Positions 29,844-39,956 are shown, counted from the first letter of the stretch. The stretch: 64,000 nucleotides of DNA from Calothrix sp. NIES-3974 (GCF_002368395.1 NZ_AP018254.1:1736001-1800000), one strand, 5' to 3'. Translations and numbers: made by a program. The notes: a model not told the origin generated them from the sequence alone.

Positions 29844-31241
29844 ATGACAACTCTATCAACTGATATTAAAAATTTAGCCTCTGACTTAATTCGCAAACAT
29901 AGTCACCATGTTGATTACCTGATGATTCGCTTAGAAGTATCTCAAAGTACAAATATACTGATTAGGGGTGATAAACTGGAAAGTCTTAGCGAAGTCATAT
30001 CCATTGGCGGTCATGTACGTGCGTGTTACAAAGGTGGATGGGGGGTAAGCTGTTTTAACGACGTGCAAACCATTCCCGAACGATTTACCGAAGCCATTAG
30101 TGCTGCGCGTATGGTTGGGGAAGAAAAAACCATGTTAGCAGAGATTGAACCGATCCAGACCCAATGTCATTTACCCTTAGTGGGTACAGATCCACGGCAA
30201 ATTCCCCTTGCACAGAAAAAAGAATTATGCGATCGCTATAGGGATTTACTCAAAAGCACCCATCCGCAAATTACCACCACATCAGTGCGGTATGGTGATA
30301 GTAGTCAACAGGTAATCATTCTCACCAATGAGGGAACCGATATTGAGCAAAGTTGGGTAGATATGGAAATGCGGTTTGCAGCAACAGCTCGCAACGGAGA
30401 AACAGTACAAACAGGAAGAGAAACAATCGGTTCCCGCAACGGCTATGAGGATTTGATCAAACTGGATGAACAAGTTCAAGGTGCAGCTAAACGCGCGGTC
30501 TCAGCCCTTTCCCTACCTTCTGTTCGCGGCGATACCTACACCGTCGTCATTGACCCTATTTTAACAGGTTTATTCGTGCATGAAGCCTTTGGACACCTTT
30601 CCGAAGCCGATATGGCCTATGAAAATCCCGATTTATTAGCGGTGATGACCATTGGTCGCAGTTTTGGCTGTAAAGAATTACAAATCTTTGACGGTGCTGC
30701 ACTATCCGGACACCGTGGTAGTTACTTTTACGATGATGAAGGTACACCTGCAACGACAACCCAACTAATTCAAGATGGTATCCTGGTTGGTCGCTTACAC
30801 TCCCGAGAAACAGCAGGTAAATTAGGGGAAGCACCGACTGGAAATGCTCGTTGTCTCAACTACCATTATTCACCCATTGTCAGGATGACCAATACCTGGA
30901 TTGAAAGGGGTTCCACTCCGGTTTATGATTTATTTACCGACATCAAAGAGGGTGTCTATGCCCGTAATTGGTTAGGAGGAATGACCAACGGGGAAATGTT
31001 TACCTTTAGTGCGGGGGAAGCATGGATGATTCGTAACGGTCGCATTGCCGAACCAGTCAAAGATGTCACCCTATCGGGAAATGTGTTTCAAACCTTGGCT
31101 GATATTGAAGCAATCGGCGATGATTTTTACTGGGATGAATCGGGAGGTTGCGGAAAAGGTGGACAAAACGGTTTACCCGTCGGTTGTGGTGGTCCTAGTT
31201 TACGCATCCGCAATGTCGTAGTCGGAGGAGAAGTTGTATAG
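29844..31241 (+). CDS. tldD: TldD-family metalloprotease
   Basis: 465 aa from ATG 29844; an upstream in-frame TTG at 29763 adds an unconserved 27 residues. VHEAFGHLSEAD carries the HExxxH zinc motif. TASGRN-equivalent NARCLNYHYSP and the C-terminal GGCGKGGQNGLPVGCGGPSLRIRNVVVGG complete the family pattern. TldD pairs with TldE/PmbA to degrade unfolded peptides and mature RiPPs such as microcin B17. No partner gene is adjacent, so the TldE partner should be elsewhere. It is probably co-transcribed with the membrane-protein gene 18 bp downstream. Confidence 0.92.
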   Translation: MTTLSTDIKNLASDLIRKHSHHVDYLMIRLEVSQSTNILIRGDKLESLSEVISIGGHVRACYKGGWGVSCFNDVQTIPERFTEAISAARMVGEEKTMLAEIEPIQTQCHLPLVGTDPRQIPLAQKKELCDRYRDLLKSTHPQITTTSVRYGDSSQQVIILTNEGTDIEQSWVDMEMRFAATARNGETVQTGRETIGSRNGYEDLIKLDEQVQGAAKRAVSALSLPSVRGDTYTVVIDPILTGLFVHEAFGHLSEADMAYENPDLLAVMTIGRSFGCKELQIFDGAALSGHRGSYFYDDEGTPATTTQLIQDGILVGRLHSRETAGKLGEAPTGNARCLNYHYSPIVRMTNTWIERGSTPVYDLFTDIKEGVYARNWLGGMTNGEMFTFSAGEAWMIRNGRIAEPVKDVTLSGNVFQTLADIEAIGDDFYWDESGGCGKGGQNGLPVGCGGPSLRIRNVVVGGEVV

Positions 31242-31259
31242 TGTCATACCCAAAATAGC

Positions 31260-32669
31260 ATGGTCTCCAACATAGAAGTAAAAAAAACAGTACGTCGCAA
31301 TTATTGGTTTGAACGATTAATTGCCCTAATTGCCCTACTTAATTTTGCCTTAGTCTTATTTGATTTGAGTTATATACCTGGTCGTGATTTTTATTTACAA
31401 GTATTGCCCAAGATTACCCAAGTTTATGACCCCGTTAAAGGTATCACACCCCATCCAGAAACCCAAAATTATCTGCGCATAGTTAACCAGTTAGAAGAGC
31501 AGGTGTTGCAGACTGGTTTAAAATCAGATTCTGTCGCAAATTTATTAGATAAACTGCGATTATTAAGTAATCAAATGATTGGCGATAATCCCTTTGATGT
31601 CGCCAATAAAAGTGGAACACTAGCGAAAATCAAACATGAAGTACGTCTACGTACCAATCAAACATCAGCAAGAGCAGCCTTTAATACCTTTTGGAGTCAA
31701 GATTACCTATCCCAGAGGGGTTGGCAATCGGAAATTAGCTTTTTTAATACCCAAATTCGACCCCTAATTCATAGTAACTATTACCGTGATATTGGTAGAT
31801 TTGGTAACTTTATTGACTGGTTTTGGTTAATCGATCTGCCCTTTATCGCAATTTTTGCCCTGGAATTTCTCGCACGCACCTATTATATCAGTCGTCATCG
31901 TCCCGATTTAAATTGGTTAGAAGCCATACTCAAACGTTGGTATGACCTATTTTTGTTACTTCCTTTTTGGCGATGGTTACGTATCATCCCCCTGAGTATT
32001 CGTCTTTACCAAACCCAATTACTCAACCTGCAACCATTGCGATCGCAACTGAACCACGATTTCGCGGTGAATTTTGCTGGGGAAATCACAGAAATGGTTG
32101 GTATCCAAGTAATTGACCAATTGCAGAACGCCATTCGCAAAGGTGATTTAACCCGGTGGTTACTTCATCCAGAAAGTCGCAAACCCTACATTCAAGTCAA
32201 CGGAACTAACGAAGTCAAAGCGATCGCCACACGTCTAGTTAACGTCAGTGTTTATGATGTTTTACCAAAAATCCAACCTGATTTAGAAGCTTGGGTACAC
32301 CATAGTCTCACCAGCACCCTGAATCAATCTCCCCTTTACCAACAAATCCAGAATTTACCTGGTTTAGGGAATTTACCCCAGCAACTTACGGAAAAATTAG
32401 CCCGTGACCTCTCCCAATCAGTATCCGATCAGCTTGCACAAGCAATTTCCGATCCGGTGGGTGGTGAATTAACTTCCCGTTTAATCACCAACTTTCGTGA
32501 TGCTCTAGAAACGGAATTACGAAAAACCCATAATATCCAAGAAATACAATCTTTATTGATTGATATGCTCGAAGAAATCAAAATTAATTACGTCAAAGGA
32601 ATTACAGATGCAGGAATGGAAAAAGTCCTCGCAGAAGCAGAACACATTCACAAAATTATTTATCGGTAA
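31260..32669 (+). CDS. conserved membrane protein of unknown function
   Basis: 469 aa, 18 bp after tldD. One membrane segment at ~18-38 (LIALIALLNFALVLFDLSYI) is followed by a ~130-residue soluble part, then a hydrophobic cluster ~180-250 (FIDWFWLIDLPFIAIFALEFLARTYY and WYDLFLLLPFWRWLRIIPLSIRL). The latter has the look of voltage-channel S1-S4-type helices with arginines, but no pore sequence is seen. The C-terminal 200 residues are amphipathic helix (LTEKLARDLSQSVSDQLAQAI). I do not recognise a named family. Spacing suggests an operon with tldD. Confidence 0.75.
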   Translation: MVSNIEVKKTVRRNYWFERLIALIALLNFALVLFDLSYIPGRDFYLQVLPKITQVYDPVKGITPHPETQNYLRIVNQLEEQVLQTGLKSDSVANLLDKLRLLSNQMIGDNPFDVANKSGTLAKIKHEVRLRTNQTSARAAFNTFWSQDYLSQRGWQSEISFFNTQIRPLIHSNYYRDIGRFGNFIDWFWLIDLPFIAIFALEFLARTYYISRHRPDLNWLEAILKRWYDLFLLLPFWRWLRIIPLSIRLYQTQLLNLQPLRSQLNHDFAVNFAGEITEMVGIQVIDQLQNAIRKGDLTRWLLHPESRKPYIQVNGTNEVKAIATRLVNVSVYDVLPKIQPDLEAWVHHSLTSTLNQSPLYQQIQNLPGLGNLPQQLTEKLARDLSQSVSDQLAQAISDPVGGELTSRLITNFRDALETELRKTHNIQEIQSLLIDMLEEIKINYVKGITDAGMEKVLAEAEHIHKIIYR

Positions 32670-32783
32670 GCGAGAATAGGGAGTAGGGAATAGGCAGTAA
32701 AAATTATTTTATGAAAAAGTTTACTTGTTGTGGTCTGAATTCAACTCTATTGATTATTGTGTGTGAGAGGTTTTATTTAATTA

Positions 32784-32895
32784 GTTTCAATCCCTAATAG
32801 GGATTATTTGAAATTGTAACTCCAAGGCTTCCCTTGATATCTTGCTTCCGGATTCCTTGTTTCAATCCCTAATAGGGATTATTTGAAATTGTAAC
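32784..32895 (-). CRISPR. minimal CRISPR array: two repeats, one spacer
   Basis: Two identical 37-nt repeats (32784-32820 and 32859-32895) flank one 38-nt spacer (32821-32858). Read on the minus strand the repeat begins GTTACAATTTCAAATAATCC and ends GGGATTGAAAC. This gives the AUUGAAAC 5' handle common in cyanobacterial crRNAs, so the array is transcribed to the left. AATCCCTA A TAGGGATT forms an internal stem. No cas gene is in the window, so processing would need Cas proteins from elsewhere. Confidence 0.88.
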
Positions 32896-33160
32896 GCCCA
32901 GAGCTGGAATCGTTAGTATATCTGATTTTCAAGGTGCTGAGGTGCGAACCTCCTTTAAAATACTCTTTCAGCCACTGACTTGTCAAGGGGAAGGCAGAGA
33001 AAAAACGCTCAAAACCATTCATAGTAAGGTTTTCAAGAATGGTGCGAACCTCCTTTTGGTTCCCAAGCCGGGAAACCCTTATCCAGTAAGCATTTTTAGC
33101 TAAAAAATCCTTCATTCTATTTTTACACCCCCTGGTTCGCACCCAAACCAGTAAAAATCC
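32896..33160 (-). promoter_or_regulatory. probable CRISPR leader
   Basis: The AT-rich 265 bp upstream of the array holds three copies of GGTGCGAACC: two direct at 32941-32950 and 33041-33050, exactly 100 bp apart and each followed by TCCTTT, and one inverted at 33134-33143. An 87-codon frame through it looks accidental. Confidence 0.6.
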
Positions 33161-33189
33161 CAGAATCGGATTTTCTTGATTTTAGTAAA

Positions 33190-33435
33190 CTAACGCTGAC
33201 GATACATTACCCAAGCTACCATTAACCAAATTAGTAAAGTTATTGTTGCAAATAACAGTGAGCCATTCAAGGGATTAACCTTGGGAGCTAAGACTAAGAT
33301 ATTTTTCTCGAAAATTGTATACAAAGTTGGGGCTTTTTCCCCTGCTCCGATTTTAATCTGCACTAGCAAACGGACTCCTAAAGCTGATGCCACGAGAATT
33401 GCGATCGCATTTAAACCCGTGATTTCAAAGGGTTG
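33190..33435 (-). pseudogene. C-terminal remnant of NagX/HGSNAT-like membrane acyltransferase (COG4299)
   Basis: About 82 codons. The frame, extended upstream of its first GTG to the preceding stop, reads SQPFEITGLNAIAILVASAL GVRLL, then KIG, then NPLNGSLLFATITLLIWLMVAWVMYRQR. The PFEI-GLNA element followed by two last membrane segments and the short basic tail matches the C-terminus of COG4299 proteins (heparan-alpha-glucosaminide N-acetyltransferase-like, DUF5009). The other ~300 residues are missing; repeat sequence stands in their place. COG4299 genes often travel with amino-sugar genes, and nagA is 1.8 kb away. Confidence 0.55.
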
Positions 33436-33639
33436 ACTCTAAGCTTTGTAGACGTGCGTAGCGCGACTTGTGGTAGAGAAGCGTCGTACTTCTACCATGT
33501 AGTCCTGCTAGAACTGAAAACCATGAAATTCGTAAGTTCCACTGTCTTCCAACCCTACTTAACTTCAAGCGGTTTAACCCGCGAACGTATTGGTTTCCCA
33601 ACCGACCTAAGCTACAGGAGATTGCGATCGCATGAAGGA

Positions 33640-33702
33640 AAATCCAAAATCCAAAATCTAAAATCTAAAATCCCAATAATCCAAAATCTAAAATCTAAAA
33701 TC
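33640..33702. repeat. heptanucleotide tandem repeat (STRR type)
   Basis: Units AAAATCC and AAAATCT repeat with 7-bp period. They run into the 3' end of gltS. Confidence 0.8.
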
Positions 33703-35121
33703 AGCAGACTTAATCCGACGACAATTAATAATTCCAAATACTGACCAAAGTAGCACAATTACCAATGCAGAGAATAAAACCGGTACAGCACCAAACCTCA
33801 CAACTAACGGTGGTGCAGCAGCAGTAAATAAACCTCCCCCTAATATGGGTTCAAAAAATAGCTGTTTGTAAGCGAAAGCCTCAAATGCACCGGAATGGTT
33901 ATCGGGATCAGCCATGCGCATTAAAAGAATTCCCGTCGCTGTCACCCCCATAGATTGTCCCATATCACCGATACCCCGCTCAATCCAAAAAGTCGGAAAA
34001 ATACGCGGTGCAAAGAAAATAAAGGCGCAAACATTCCAAATAATTCCCGCAGCACTTAATAATAGAAAGGGAATCAAATTATCACCAATCGCAGCCAAAG
34101 AAATTGTTGCCATTGCCGTGACAATTGTCACATCCAGGGCTAAACCGCCGATATTTTCAATTAAAGCTCGACTAATTAAATATCTGCGTCGAGTGCGTTC
34201 AATGATAATTTGGACAATTGCACCGCCAATTAATGCCATCGGAAATAGGGGTACATAGGTCATTAACTTTAACCCGTTTACCCCCCAAGTTGCGGCTTCC
34301 AATGCACGCAAACCTTCCAAAAGCAACCAACCAAATGCGATCGCTAATCCCACAAAACCAAAGTTAAATGACAGGGGATCGATTAATAAATCGCGCAATA
34401 AGTTCGCTCGTGCAGCTTGAATTTCTGGTGTTTCTTCCGTTGATGGTTCTGCTGATTGGTCTTGTTTGCGCTCATCCTTGAGTTCGCGGATCACCTGTAA
34501 ATTACCACTTCGATATCCCCAATTGATAATCGCGGTTCCAGCGACTACACCCGATATCAATCCTACCGTTGCTAATGCTAATGATAAATCGGCTCCAGCC
34601 GGAAATTGTAATTCCTCAAAGGTTTTTGCCATCCCTGCTGCTGTTCCATGGCCACCTTCAAAGGCGACTTCAATTAAACACCCAGATATCATCGGTAACT
34701 TAAACACCGGTACTAACACGGTAAGAGCGAGTAATAGACCAATCACATACTGACCCCAACCCAGTATTTGCCCAAACGCCGCTTGTGGTGCAGCTTTTCG
34801 CCATACCATCTGCAAACTGGGAATACTTTGACCAATAAAAATAGTCGCAAACACAATGTTAATAAAAATACTAGGCGATTGTTTCCAAACATCGATAATA
34901 TTCGGTGCAAATATCCCATTAGCCAAAGCAGAGGTGGGATTACTCGCTTTCACCACCGCTCCGAAAGCACTTGGTCCCAGTAATAAACCAATAATACCTG
35001 CCACCACGGAACTGGGAATATACAGCGATCGCACAACCCAAATACGCTGACGAATCAACCTTCCTACCAGTATTAAAATCCCAATAATTATATAAGCCCA
35101 GAAAACATCAATTAATTTCAT
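33688..35121 (-). CDS. gltS: sodium/glutamate symporter GltS
   Basis: 477 aa with ~12 membrane segments. Na+-driven glutamate uptake across the plasma membrane. Diagnostic parts are SSVVAGIIGLLLGP near the N-terminus, the re-entrant GGHGTAAGM loop, and its C-terminal counterpart DMGQSMGVTATGILLMR. A charged cytoplasmic linker (ELKDERKQDQSAEPSTEETPEIQ) sits in the middle. The last few residues (SADFRF) are encoded by a heptameric repeat, so the true terminus has drifted. It lies left of nagA on the same strand, 115 bp apart. Confidence 0.93.
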   Translation of the reverse strand: MKLIDVFWAYIIIGILILVGRLIRQRIWVVRSLYIPSSVVAGIIGLLLGPSAFGAVVKASNPTSALANGIFAPNIIDVWKQSPSIFINIVFATIFIGQSIPSLQMVWRKAAPQAAFGQILGWGQYVIGLLLALTVLVPVFKLPMISGCLIEVAFEGGHGTAAGMAKTFEELQFPAGADLSLALATVGLISGVVAGTAIINWGYRSGNLQVIRELKDERKQDQSAEPSTEETPEIQAARANLLRDLLIDPLSFNFGFVGLAIAFGWLLLEGLRALEAATWGVNGLKLMTYVPLFPMALIGGAIVQIIIERTRRRYLISRALIENIGGLALDVTIVTAMATISLAAIGDNLIPFLLLSAAGIIWNVCAFIFFAPRIFPTFWIERGIGDMGQSMGVTATGILLMRMADPDNHSGAFEAFAYKQLFFEPILGGGLFTAAAPPLVVRFGAVPVLFSALVIVLLWSVFGIINCRRIKSADFRF

Positions 35122-35236
35122 ATAATTTTCAGAATACAGGATACAGGAGCGGGGAAGGGGTAGAGACGACTTGTCGGGTCTTCTCTACGATATGCATTAA
35201 ATTCCCTCTCCACCCATTTCCCCACTAAATACCGAT

Positions 35237-36430
35237 TCAAACCGATAAATTACGCACCAATCTTTGCCAGCTTATTTCCTGGGTATCTGCATCGTAATGC
35301 CAACGCAACAAATTATGAGCAGAAATATGATTAATGACCATTTCTGGCAAACCAATTGCCCGTCGGGGAGCAACCGTTGCCATCAAAATCGCCTGTTCTG
35401 GACTACAAATCCCCCATTTGACTAAATTTTCGACCCCCACCAGCAAAGGTAAAGTAGTTCCTGACAATGTACCATCCAGCAGACGGGCTGTACCATTTTT
35501 AACTTCAATTTGGCGTTCATCCCAGGGATAAATGCCATCACCCAAACCTAAAGGAGCTAAAGCATCACTAACTAAAAATAAACCCCCTTGATAATTACTT
35601 GCTCGTAATAATACATCTACCATCATCGGTACCACATGCTCCCCATCAGCAATAAATCCACACATCACCTGGGGATGGGTAATCGCTGCTGCCAATAAAC
35701 CTGGTTGACGATGGTGTAAACTCGGCATAGCGTTAAAAGCGTGGGTCACCATTGTTGCTCCTTGGTCAAAGGCTGTCATTGCTTGTTCCGCAGTCGCCAA
35801 GGAATGACCTAAACTGACCGTAATACCCAAGGAACGTAAATAGGCGATCGCATCTCCAGTTTCATCCATTTCCGGAGCCAGGGTCATAATTTTGACAATG
35901 TGAGCATAATCACCCAAAACCCGTTGGATATTAGCTTGCGTCAGAGGTAAAAGATATTCCTCTGGATGCGCTCCCCGTTTTTGGGGGTTTAAAAAAGGCC
36001 CTTCTAAATGCACCCCCAAAATTTGCGCAGACTCTTGATCACCATCGGAAGTAGCATGATCCATATATGCTGCAATTACAGCCAAAGTTGACTGAATCTT
36101 CTCTACACTAGTTGTCACCAGAGTCGGTGTAAATCCATCCACACCACAACTCCACAAATATTTACAAATATTGGCGCACATATATGCATTATCAGCAGTT
36201 AAATCAGGAAACGCCAAACCCAAACCACCATTAATCTGCAAATCCACACCACCACTAGAAATCCAATCACCAGCCAAATCAATCGTGTTGGCATCAATAA
36301 TGTGTGAATCAATCTCCACCGACACCTCAGAGACATCAACCAATAGGCCACATTTATCAATCAGCAAACGGTATAAACCATTTTTCCCAGGAATACGAGC
36401 ATTAATGAGACTAATTAGATTGGTAGACAT
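35237..36430 (-). CDS. nagA: N-acetylglucosamine-6-phosphate deacetylase
   Basis: 397 aa amidohydrolase. It removes acetate from GlcNAc-6-P in cell-wall amino-sugar recycling. GVDLQINGG near the N-terminus, LGVHLEGPFLNPQKRGAH (metal-binding Glu), SLGHS and THAFNAMPSLHHRQPG (histidine ligands), and LVSDALAP (catalytic Asp) are all present. It is co-directional with gltS. The NagX-like remnant beyond gltS suggests a former amino-sugar cluster, though no nagB is seen. Confidence 0.92.
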   Translation of the reverse strand: MSTNLISLINARIPGKNGLYRLLIDKCGLLVDVSEVSVEIDSHIIDANTIDLAGDWISSGGVDLQINGGLGLAFPDLTADNAYMCANICKYLWSCGVDGFTPTLVTTSVEKIQSTLAVIAAYMDHATSDGDQESAQILGVHLEGPFLNPQKRGAHPEEYLLPLTQANIQRVLGDYAHIVKIMTLAPEMDETGDAIAYLRSLGITVSLGHSLATAEQAMTAFDQGATMVTHAFNAMPSLHHRQPGLLAAAITHPQVMCGFIADGEHVVPMMVDVLLRASNYQGGLFLVSDALAPLGLGDGIYPWDERQIEVKNGTARLLDGTLSGTTLPLLVGVENLVKWGICSPEQAILMATVAPRRAIGLPEMVINHISAHNLLRWHYDADTQEISWQRLVRNLSV

Positions 36431-36505
36431 TTGTTTAAACGAGGGAGTAGGAAATAGGGAGTAGGAAGTAGTGTTTATCCCACCCGAAAACCCAATTTAA
36501 TCACA

Positions 36506-36545
36506 AATTACGAATTACGAATTACAAATTACGAATTACGAATTA
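36506..36545. repeat. heptanucleotide tandem repeat AATTACG
   Basis: About 5.7 copies, one unit with a G-to-A change, between the divergent nagA and purE genes. STRR-type repeats are typical of heterocystous cyanobacteria. Confidence 0.85.
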
Positions 36546-36589
36546 TTGTATGATAATCCTGAATATCACCCTCCCCCAATCTTCCTCCC

Positions 36590-37114
36590 ATGCCTAGTAA
36601 TCCCCTCATCGGTATCATCATGGGTAGCGATTCCGACTTACCAACCATGCAAGATGCGATCGCTGTCTGTGAGGATTTCGCTGTTCCCCACGAAGTCCAA
36701 ATCGTCAGTGCCCATCGTACCCCCGAACGGATGTTTGAATACGCTAAAACCGCCCACCATCGCGGGATTCGCGTCATTATCGCTGGTGCTGGAGGTGCAG
36801 CCCATTTACCAGGGATGGTGGCTTCCCTGACCCCCCTTCCGGTCATCGGTGTACCTGTCTCCACTCGTCAATTACACGGAGTGGATTCTCTCTACTCCAT
36901 TGTACAGATGCCTGCGGGTATACCCGTCGCCACTGTGGCAATTGGCAATGCGAAAAATGCTGGTTTACTTGCAGTCCGTATCTTGGCTAGCCATGACCCG
37001 AAGTTACTGGAAAAGGTAGAACAATATCGTCAAAATCTTCAAGATATGGTAATGAAAAAGCAAGAAAGTCTGGAAACATTAGGTTATAGTCAATACCTCC
37101 AACAAATGGGTTAG
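36590..37114 (+). CDS. purE: N5-carboxyaminoimidazole ribonucleotide mutase
   Basis: 174 aa. Class I PurE; shifts the carboxylate of N5-CAIR to CAIR in purine synthesis. [18 protein letters not shown] and [15 protein letters not shown] with catalytic His and phosphate-binding Ser are intact. It is a stand-alone gene, with purK not adjacent. It is divergent from nagA with a 159-bp gap that is largely tandem repeat, so the promoter must be compact. Confidence 0.95.
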   Translation: MPSNPLIGIIMGSDSDLPTMQDAIAVCEDFAVPHEVQIVSAHRTPERMFEYAKTAHHRGIRVIIAGAGGAAHLPGMVASLTPLPVIGVPVSTRQLHGVDSLYSIVQMPAGIPVATVAIGNAKNAGLLAVRILASHDPKLLEKVEQYRQNLQDMVMKKQESLETLGYSQYLQQMG

Positions 37115-38208
37115 CAATCAACCTCAGAGGATGTTTGCCAAGTATTAATTACCACTAATTTTGACTACCGTCCTGACTCTGGACATGGGGTTATAAAGCA
37201 GATTTTTCCTTCGAGAGTACAGACGCAACATGTCGCATCTCTCCCTATTGCCGTACAGACGTGACATGTCGCGTCTCTTCCTGCTCCCAACAACAATAAT
37301 TCAAGTATTAAAAATAACTTTTTAAACAACCTCTCATTTAACTTGCTAAAAAATGTAACACAATCTCTACATATGACCAAACTTGTTATTTCTTGATAGC
37401 TGTTATTTTTTTTGTAGGTTTCAACCTAGTAAAACAGTTTATACTTCCCACGGTAATATATTCCCCTTTAGGTTTATTGACGGTTGTACAGTCAACAGTT
37501 AACACTTCCCTACTTTACCTAAGTAAAAACTCAGTTTATTGCTGTGCAAAGTATACGAATGTCTACTCGGAAATAAACAGCAAAAATATTAACAATCATA
37601 CCATAAAATCATCACTTGATAGAGTTTAAATTTATGAAGGTAAATCATTCTACAAGTAAAAACTGATTTTGCCTAAACCCCTACCAATAATGGGACAAAA
37701 GCTATCCTCAAAGGAAAAATTTTGACCATTCCTCTGGCAAACGGTATTAATTGTTACAGAATTTTATAGGCAATTGTTGACAAAATTGCATCACTTGTTT
37801 TGAGTGAGATTGCGGTCACATAGACAAGAAAGTATCGATGTGATTGCTAGCCCAAGTAAATGTTAAAAACTTTGTGAAGGAGCTTGACTGTTGTTCAAAC
37901 TACATAATAATTAAAGTTTAAGATTTGATTACTTTGAAGAGGTAGTTCCAACAGTTGATTAACCAACGGGTCATTAACAATTTGGGTTAGGGCGGAAATT
38001 GACACACACACAGAAAAAACCACAAATTGTCAGTAAATATCCTCAGTCAATGTGGTAGGGAGGTAAGGGGCTAAAAGCAGTCAAAACAAATATATTGACA
38101 AGTTTAAACCCATCAAACTGCCATTGTCCATGATTCCTGTGATTAGTATCATGGCGTGAGGATGTTGATTTGACGCGTTTTTTATTGTTTCATATGGTCT
38201 AGATTGCA
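37115..38208. other. long intergenic region ahead of amt
   Basis: No gene seen in 1.1 kb. It contains two P1-type palindromes (37219-37238 and 37257-37277), an NtcA-like box at 37744, and long AT-rich DNA. This suggests a complex promoter or long leader for the ammonium transporter. Confidence 0.55.
37744..37757 (+). promoter_or_regulatory. NtcA-type binding site
   Basis: GTATTAATTGTTAC, an exact GTA-N8-TAC, 452 bp before the amt start. NtcA activates nitrogen genes in response to 2-oxoglutarate. A matching -10 at the usual 22 bp is not obvious. Confidence 0.5.
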
Positions 38209-39807
38209 ATGAAATTGAAACTGAAACCAAACAGGAAATCGAGAGGAAGAAATCGGCGACAGGTCAAGTCATCGATCAACGCTTCACTCATGGCGCGAAT
38301 CTTTGCAGGTATCAAGCAGTTGACACCAAGTTGGCAAGCTTCCATACCCCTAGCAAGTTTAATTGTATTAGCATGGGGTTATGCTGCATTTGCTCAAGCA
38401 CCAACCGGACCTAGCAACATTGAATTAAAGATAGCCCTAGATACATTGTGGGTTGCGATCGCGGCGTTTTTAGTGATTTTCATGAACGCGGGTTTCGGAA
38501 TGTTGGAGACAGGGTTTTGTCGTCAGAAAAACGCAGTCAACATTTTGTCAAAAAACCTCATCGTCTTTGCGTTAGCAACAATCGCCTTTTGGGTGGTTGG
38601 ATTTGGTTTTATGTTTGGTGACGGGAATAGTTTTATTGGCTTGAACGGATTTTTATTGCAAGGAGCAGATAACACTCTGGAAGTAGCAACCGGAGCAGCC
38701 AAGGAATATCAAGGAGTATTTAGCTCCTTAAAATGGGCTAATGTACCTTTGAGTGCCAAATTCTTATTCCAACTTGCCTTTGCTGGAACTGCGGCCACAA
38801 TTGTCTCCGGTGCAGTTGCCGAACGGATCAAGTTTATTGACTTTTTGATTTTTAGCTTATTACTCGTCGGTATTGCCTACCCCATCACCGGACACTGGGT
38901 TTGGGGTGGAGGTTGGCTCGCAAAAAGAGGGTTTTGGGACTTTGCCGGTTCAACGGTTGTCCACTCCGTTGGTGGTTGGGCAGCTCTAATGGGTGCAGCG
39001 ATTCTCGGTCCCCGTCTCGGTAAATATCAAGACGGCCAACCCGTGGCACTACCAGGACACAATATGAGTATTGCCACCCTTGGTTGTTTAATTCTCTGGT
39101 TAGGCTGGTTTGGATTTAACCCCGGTTCCTTCATGGCAGCAGATCCCCAGGGAATTGCCCATGTAGCCCTCACAACTAACATCGCAGCAGCAGCAGGTGG
39201 AACTGCCGCCACATTTACCGCTTGGTTTTACCTAGGCAAACCAGACCTTTCCATGATTATCAACGGTATCCTTGCGGGGTTAGTGGGAATTACCGCCGGT
39301 TGTGCCTACGTTTCCCTCGGTCACGCCTTTCTGATTGGCTTAATTGCGGGTATTCTCGTAGTCTTTTCTGTCACCTTTATTGACCGCTTGGGAATCGACG
39401 ACCCAGTAGGTGCAAGTTCAGTTCACCTAGTTTGTGGTATCTGGGGAACCCTCGCTGTTGGTCTATTTTCAGCTGGTCCAGGTGTCTATTCCTGGTACGG
39501 TGAAGGTGCTGGTCCTCTTAAAGGCTTACTTGCTGGTGGTGGTATCGAACAGTTAATCAACCAATTTATCGGTGTGATTAGCGTTGGGGGAATGACCGTT
39601 TTAGTCAGTACAATCTTTTGGTATGTACTTAAATTCACCCTTGGCATCCGTGTAACTCCAGAGGAAGAACTGGAAGGATTGGACATTGGCGAACACGGTA
39701 TGGAAGCCTACAGTGGATTCTTAAAAGAAGCTGGTTCGGCTGGTGGATTTGTGGAAGCAGGTAGCGCTGGTATTCCACCCCAAAGGGATTATCCTTCCGG
39801 GTATTAG
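38209..39807 (+). CDS. amt: ammonium transporter (Amt family)
   Basis: 532 aa; ATG 38290 would be an alternative start after a very basic 27-residue N-terminus. An uncleaved or cleaved signal-like helix (residues ~45-62, ending AFAQ) precedes the 11-helix Amt core: [49 protein letters not shown] (first pore His), [10 protein letters not shown] and [18 protein letters not shown] (second pore His). The C-terminal tail [20 protein letters not shown]-like regulatory region is present. It imports ammonium in a trimer gated by a GlnK/PII protein; no glnK lies beside it. Confidence 0.95.
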   Translation: MKLKLKPNRKSRGRNRRQVKSSINASLMARIFAGIKQLTPSWQASIPLASLIVLAWGYAAFAQAPTGPSNIELKIALDTLWVAIAAFLVIFMNAGFGMLETGFCRQKNAVNILSKNLIVFALATIAFWVVGFGFMFGDGNSFIGLNGFLLQGADNTLEVATGAAKEYQGVFSSLKWANVPLSAKFLFQLAFAGTAATIVSGAVAERIKFIDFLIFSLLLVGIAYPITGHWVWGGGWLAKRGFWDFAGSTVVHSVGGWAALMGAAILGPRLGKYQDGQPVALPGHNMSIATLGCLILWLGWFGFNPGSFMAADPQGIAHVALTTNIAAAAGGTAATFTAWFYLGKPDLSMIINGILAGLVGITAGCAYVSLGHAFLIGLIAGILVVFSVTFIDRLGIDDPVGASSVHLVCGIWGTLAVGLFSAGPGVYSWYGEGAGPLKGLLAGGGIEQLINQFIGVISVGGMTVLVSTIFWYVLKFTLGIRVTPEEELEGLDIGEHGMEAYSGFLKEAGSAGGFVEAGSAGIPPQRDYPSGY

Positions 39808-39840
39808 TCTTAGATTAGTATAGAACTAGGCTGTTGATTT

Positions 39841-39861
39841 TGTGGGAATTTACCCACATTT
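39841..39861 (+). terminator. weak terminator-like hairpin after amt
   Basis: Stem TGTGGG / CCCACA with loop AATTTA, then TTT, 34 bp after the stop. Short T-run. Confidence 0.4.
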
Positions 39862-39868
39862 AGTTCAT

Positions 39869-39956
39869 ACAGTTTTTGTGATTATCTCGTCCCTATGCTC
39901 CGCGTGGGGACACACAGTTTTTATGATTATCTCGTCCCTATGCTCCGCGTAGGGAC
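39869..39956. repeat. tandem 45-bp repeat
   Basis: Two copies starting at 39869 and 39914 (core GATTATCTCGTCCCTATGCT) with three differences. Confidence 0.8.

Noticed and set aside
32879-33142. 87-codon minus-strand frame over the CRISPR leader
   Set aside because: It runs from a CRISPR repeat through the leader motifs, has no recognisable protein features, and is better explained as leader DNA.
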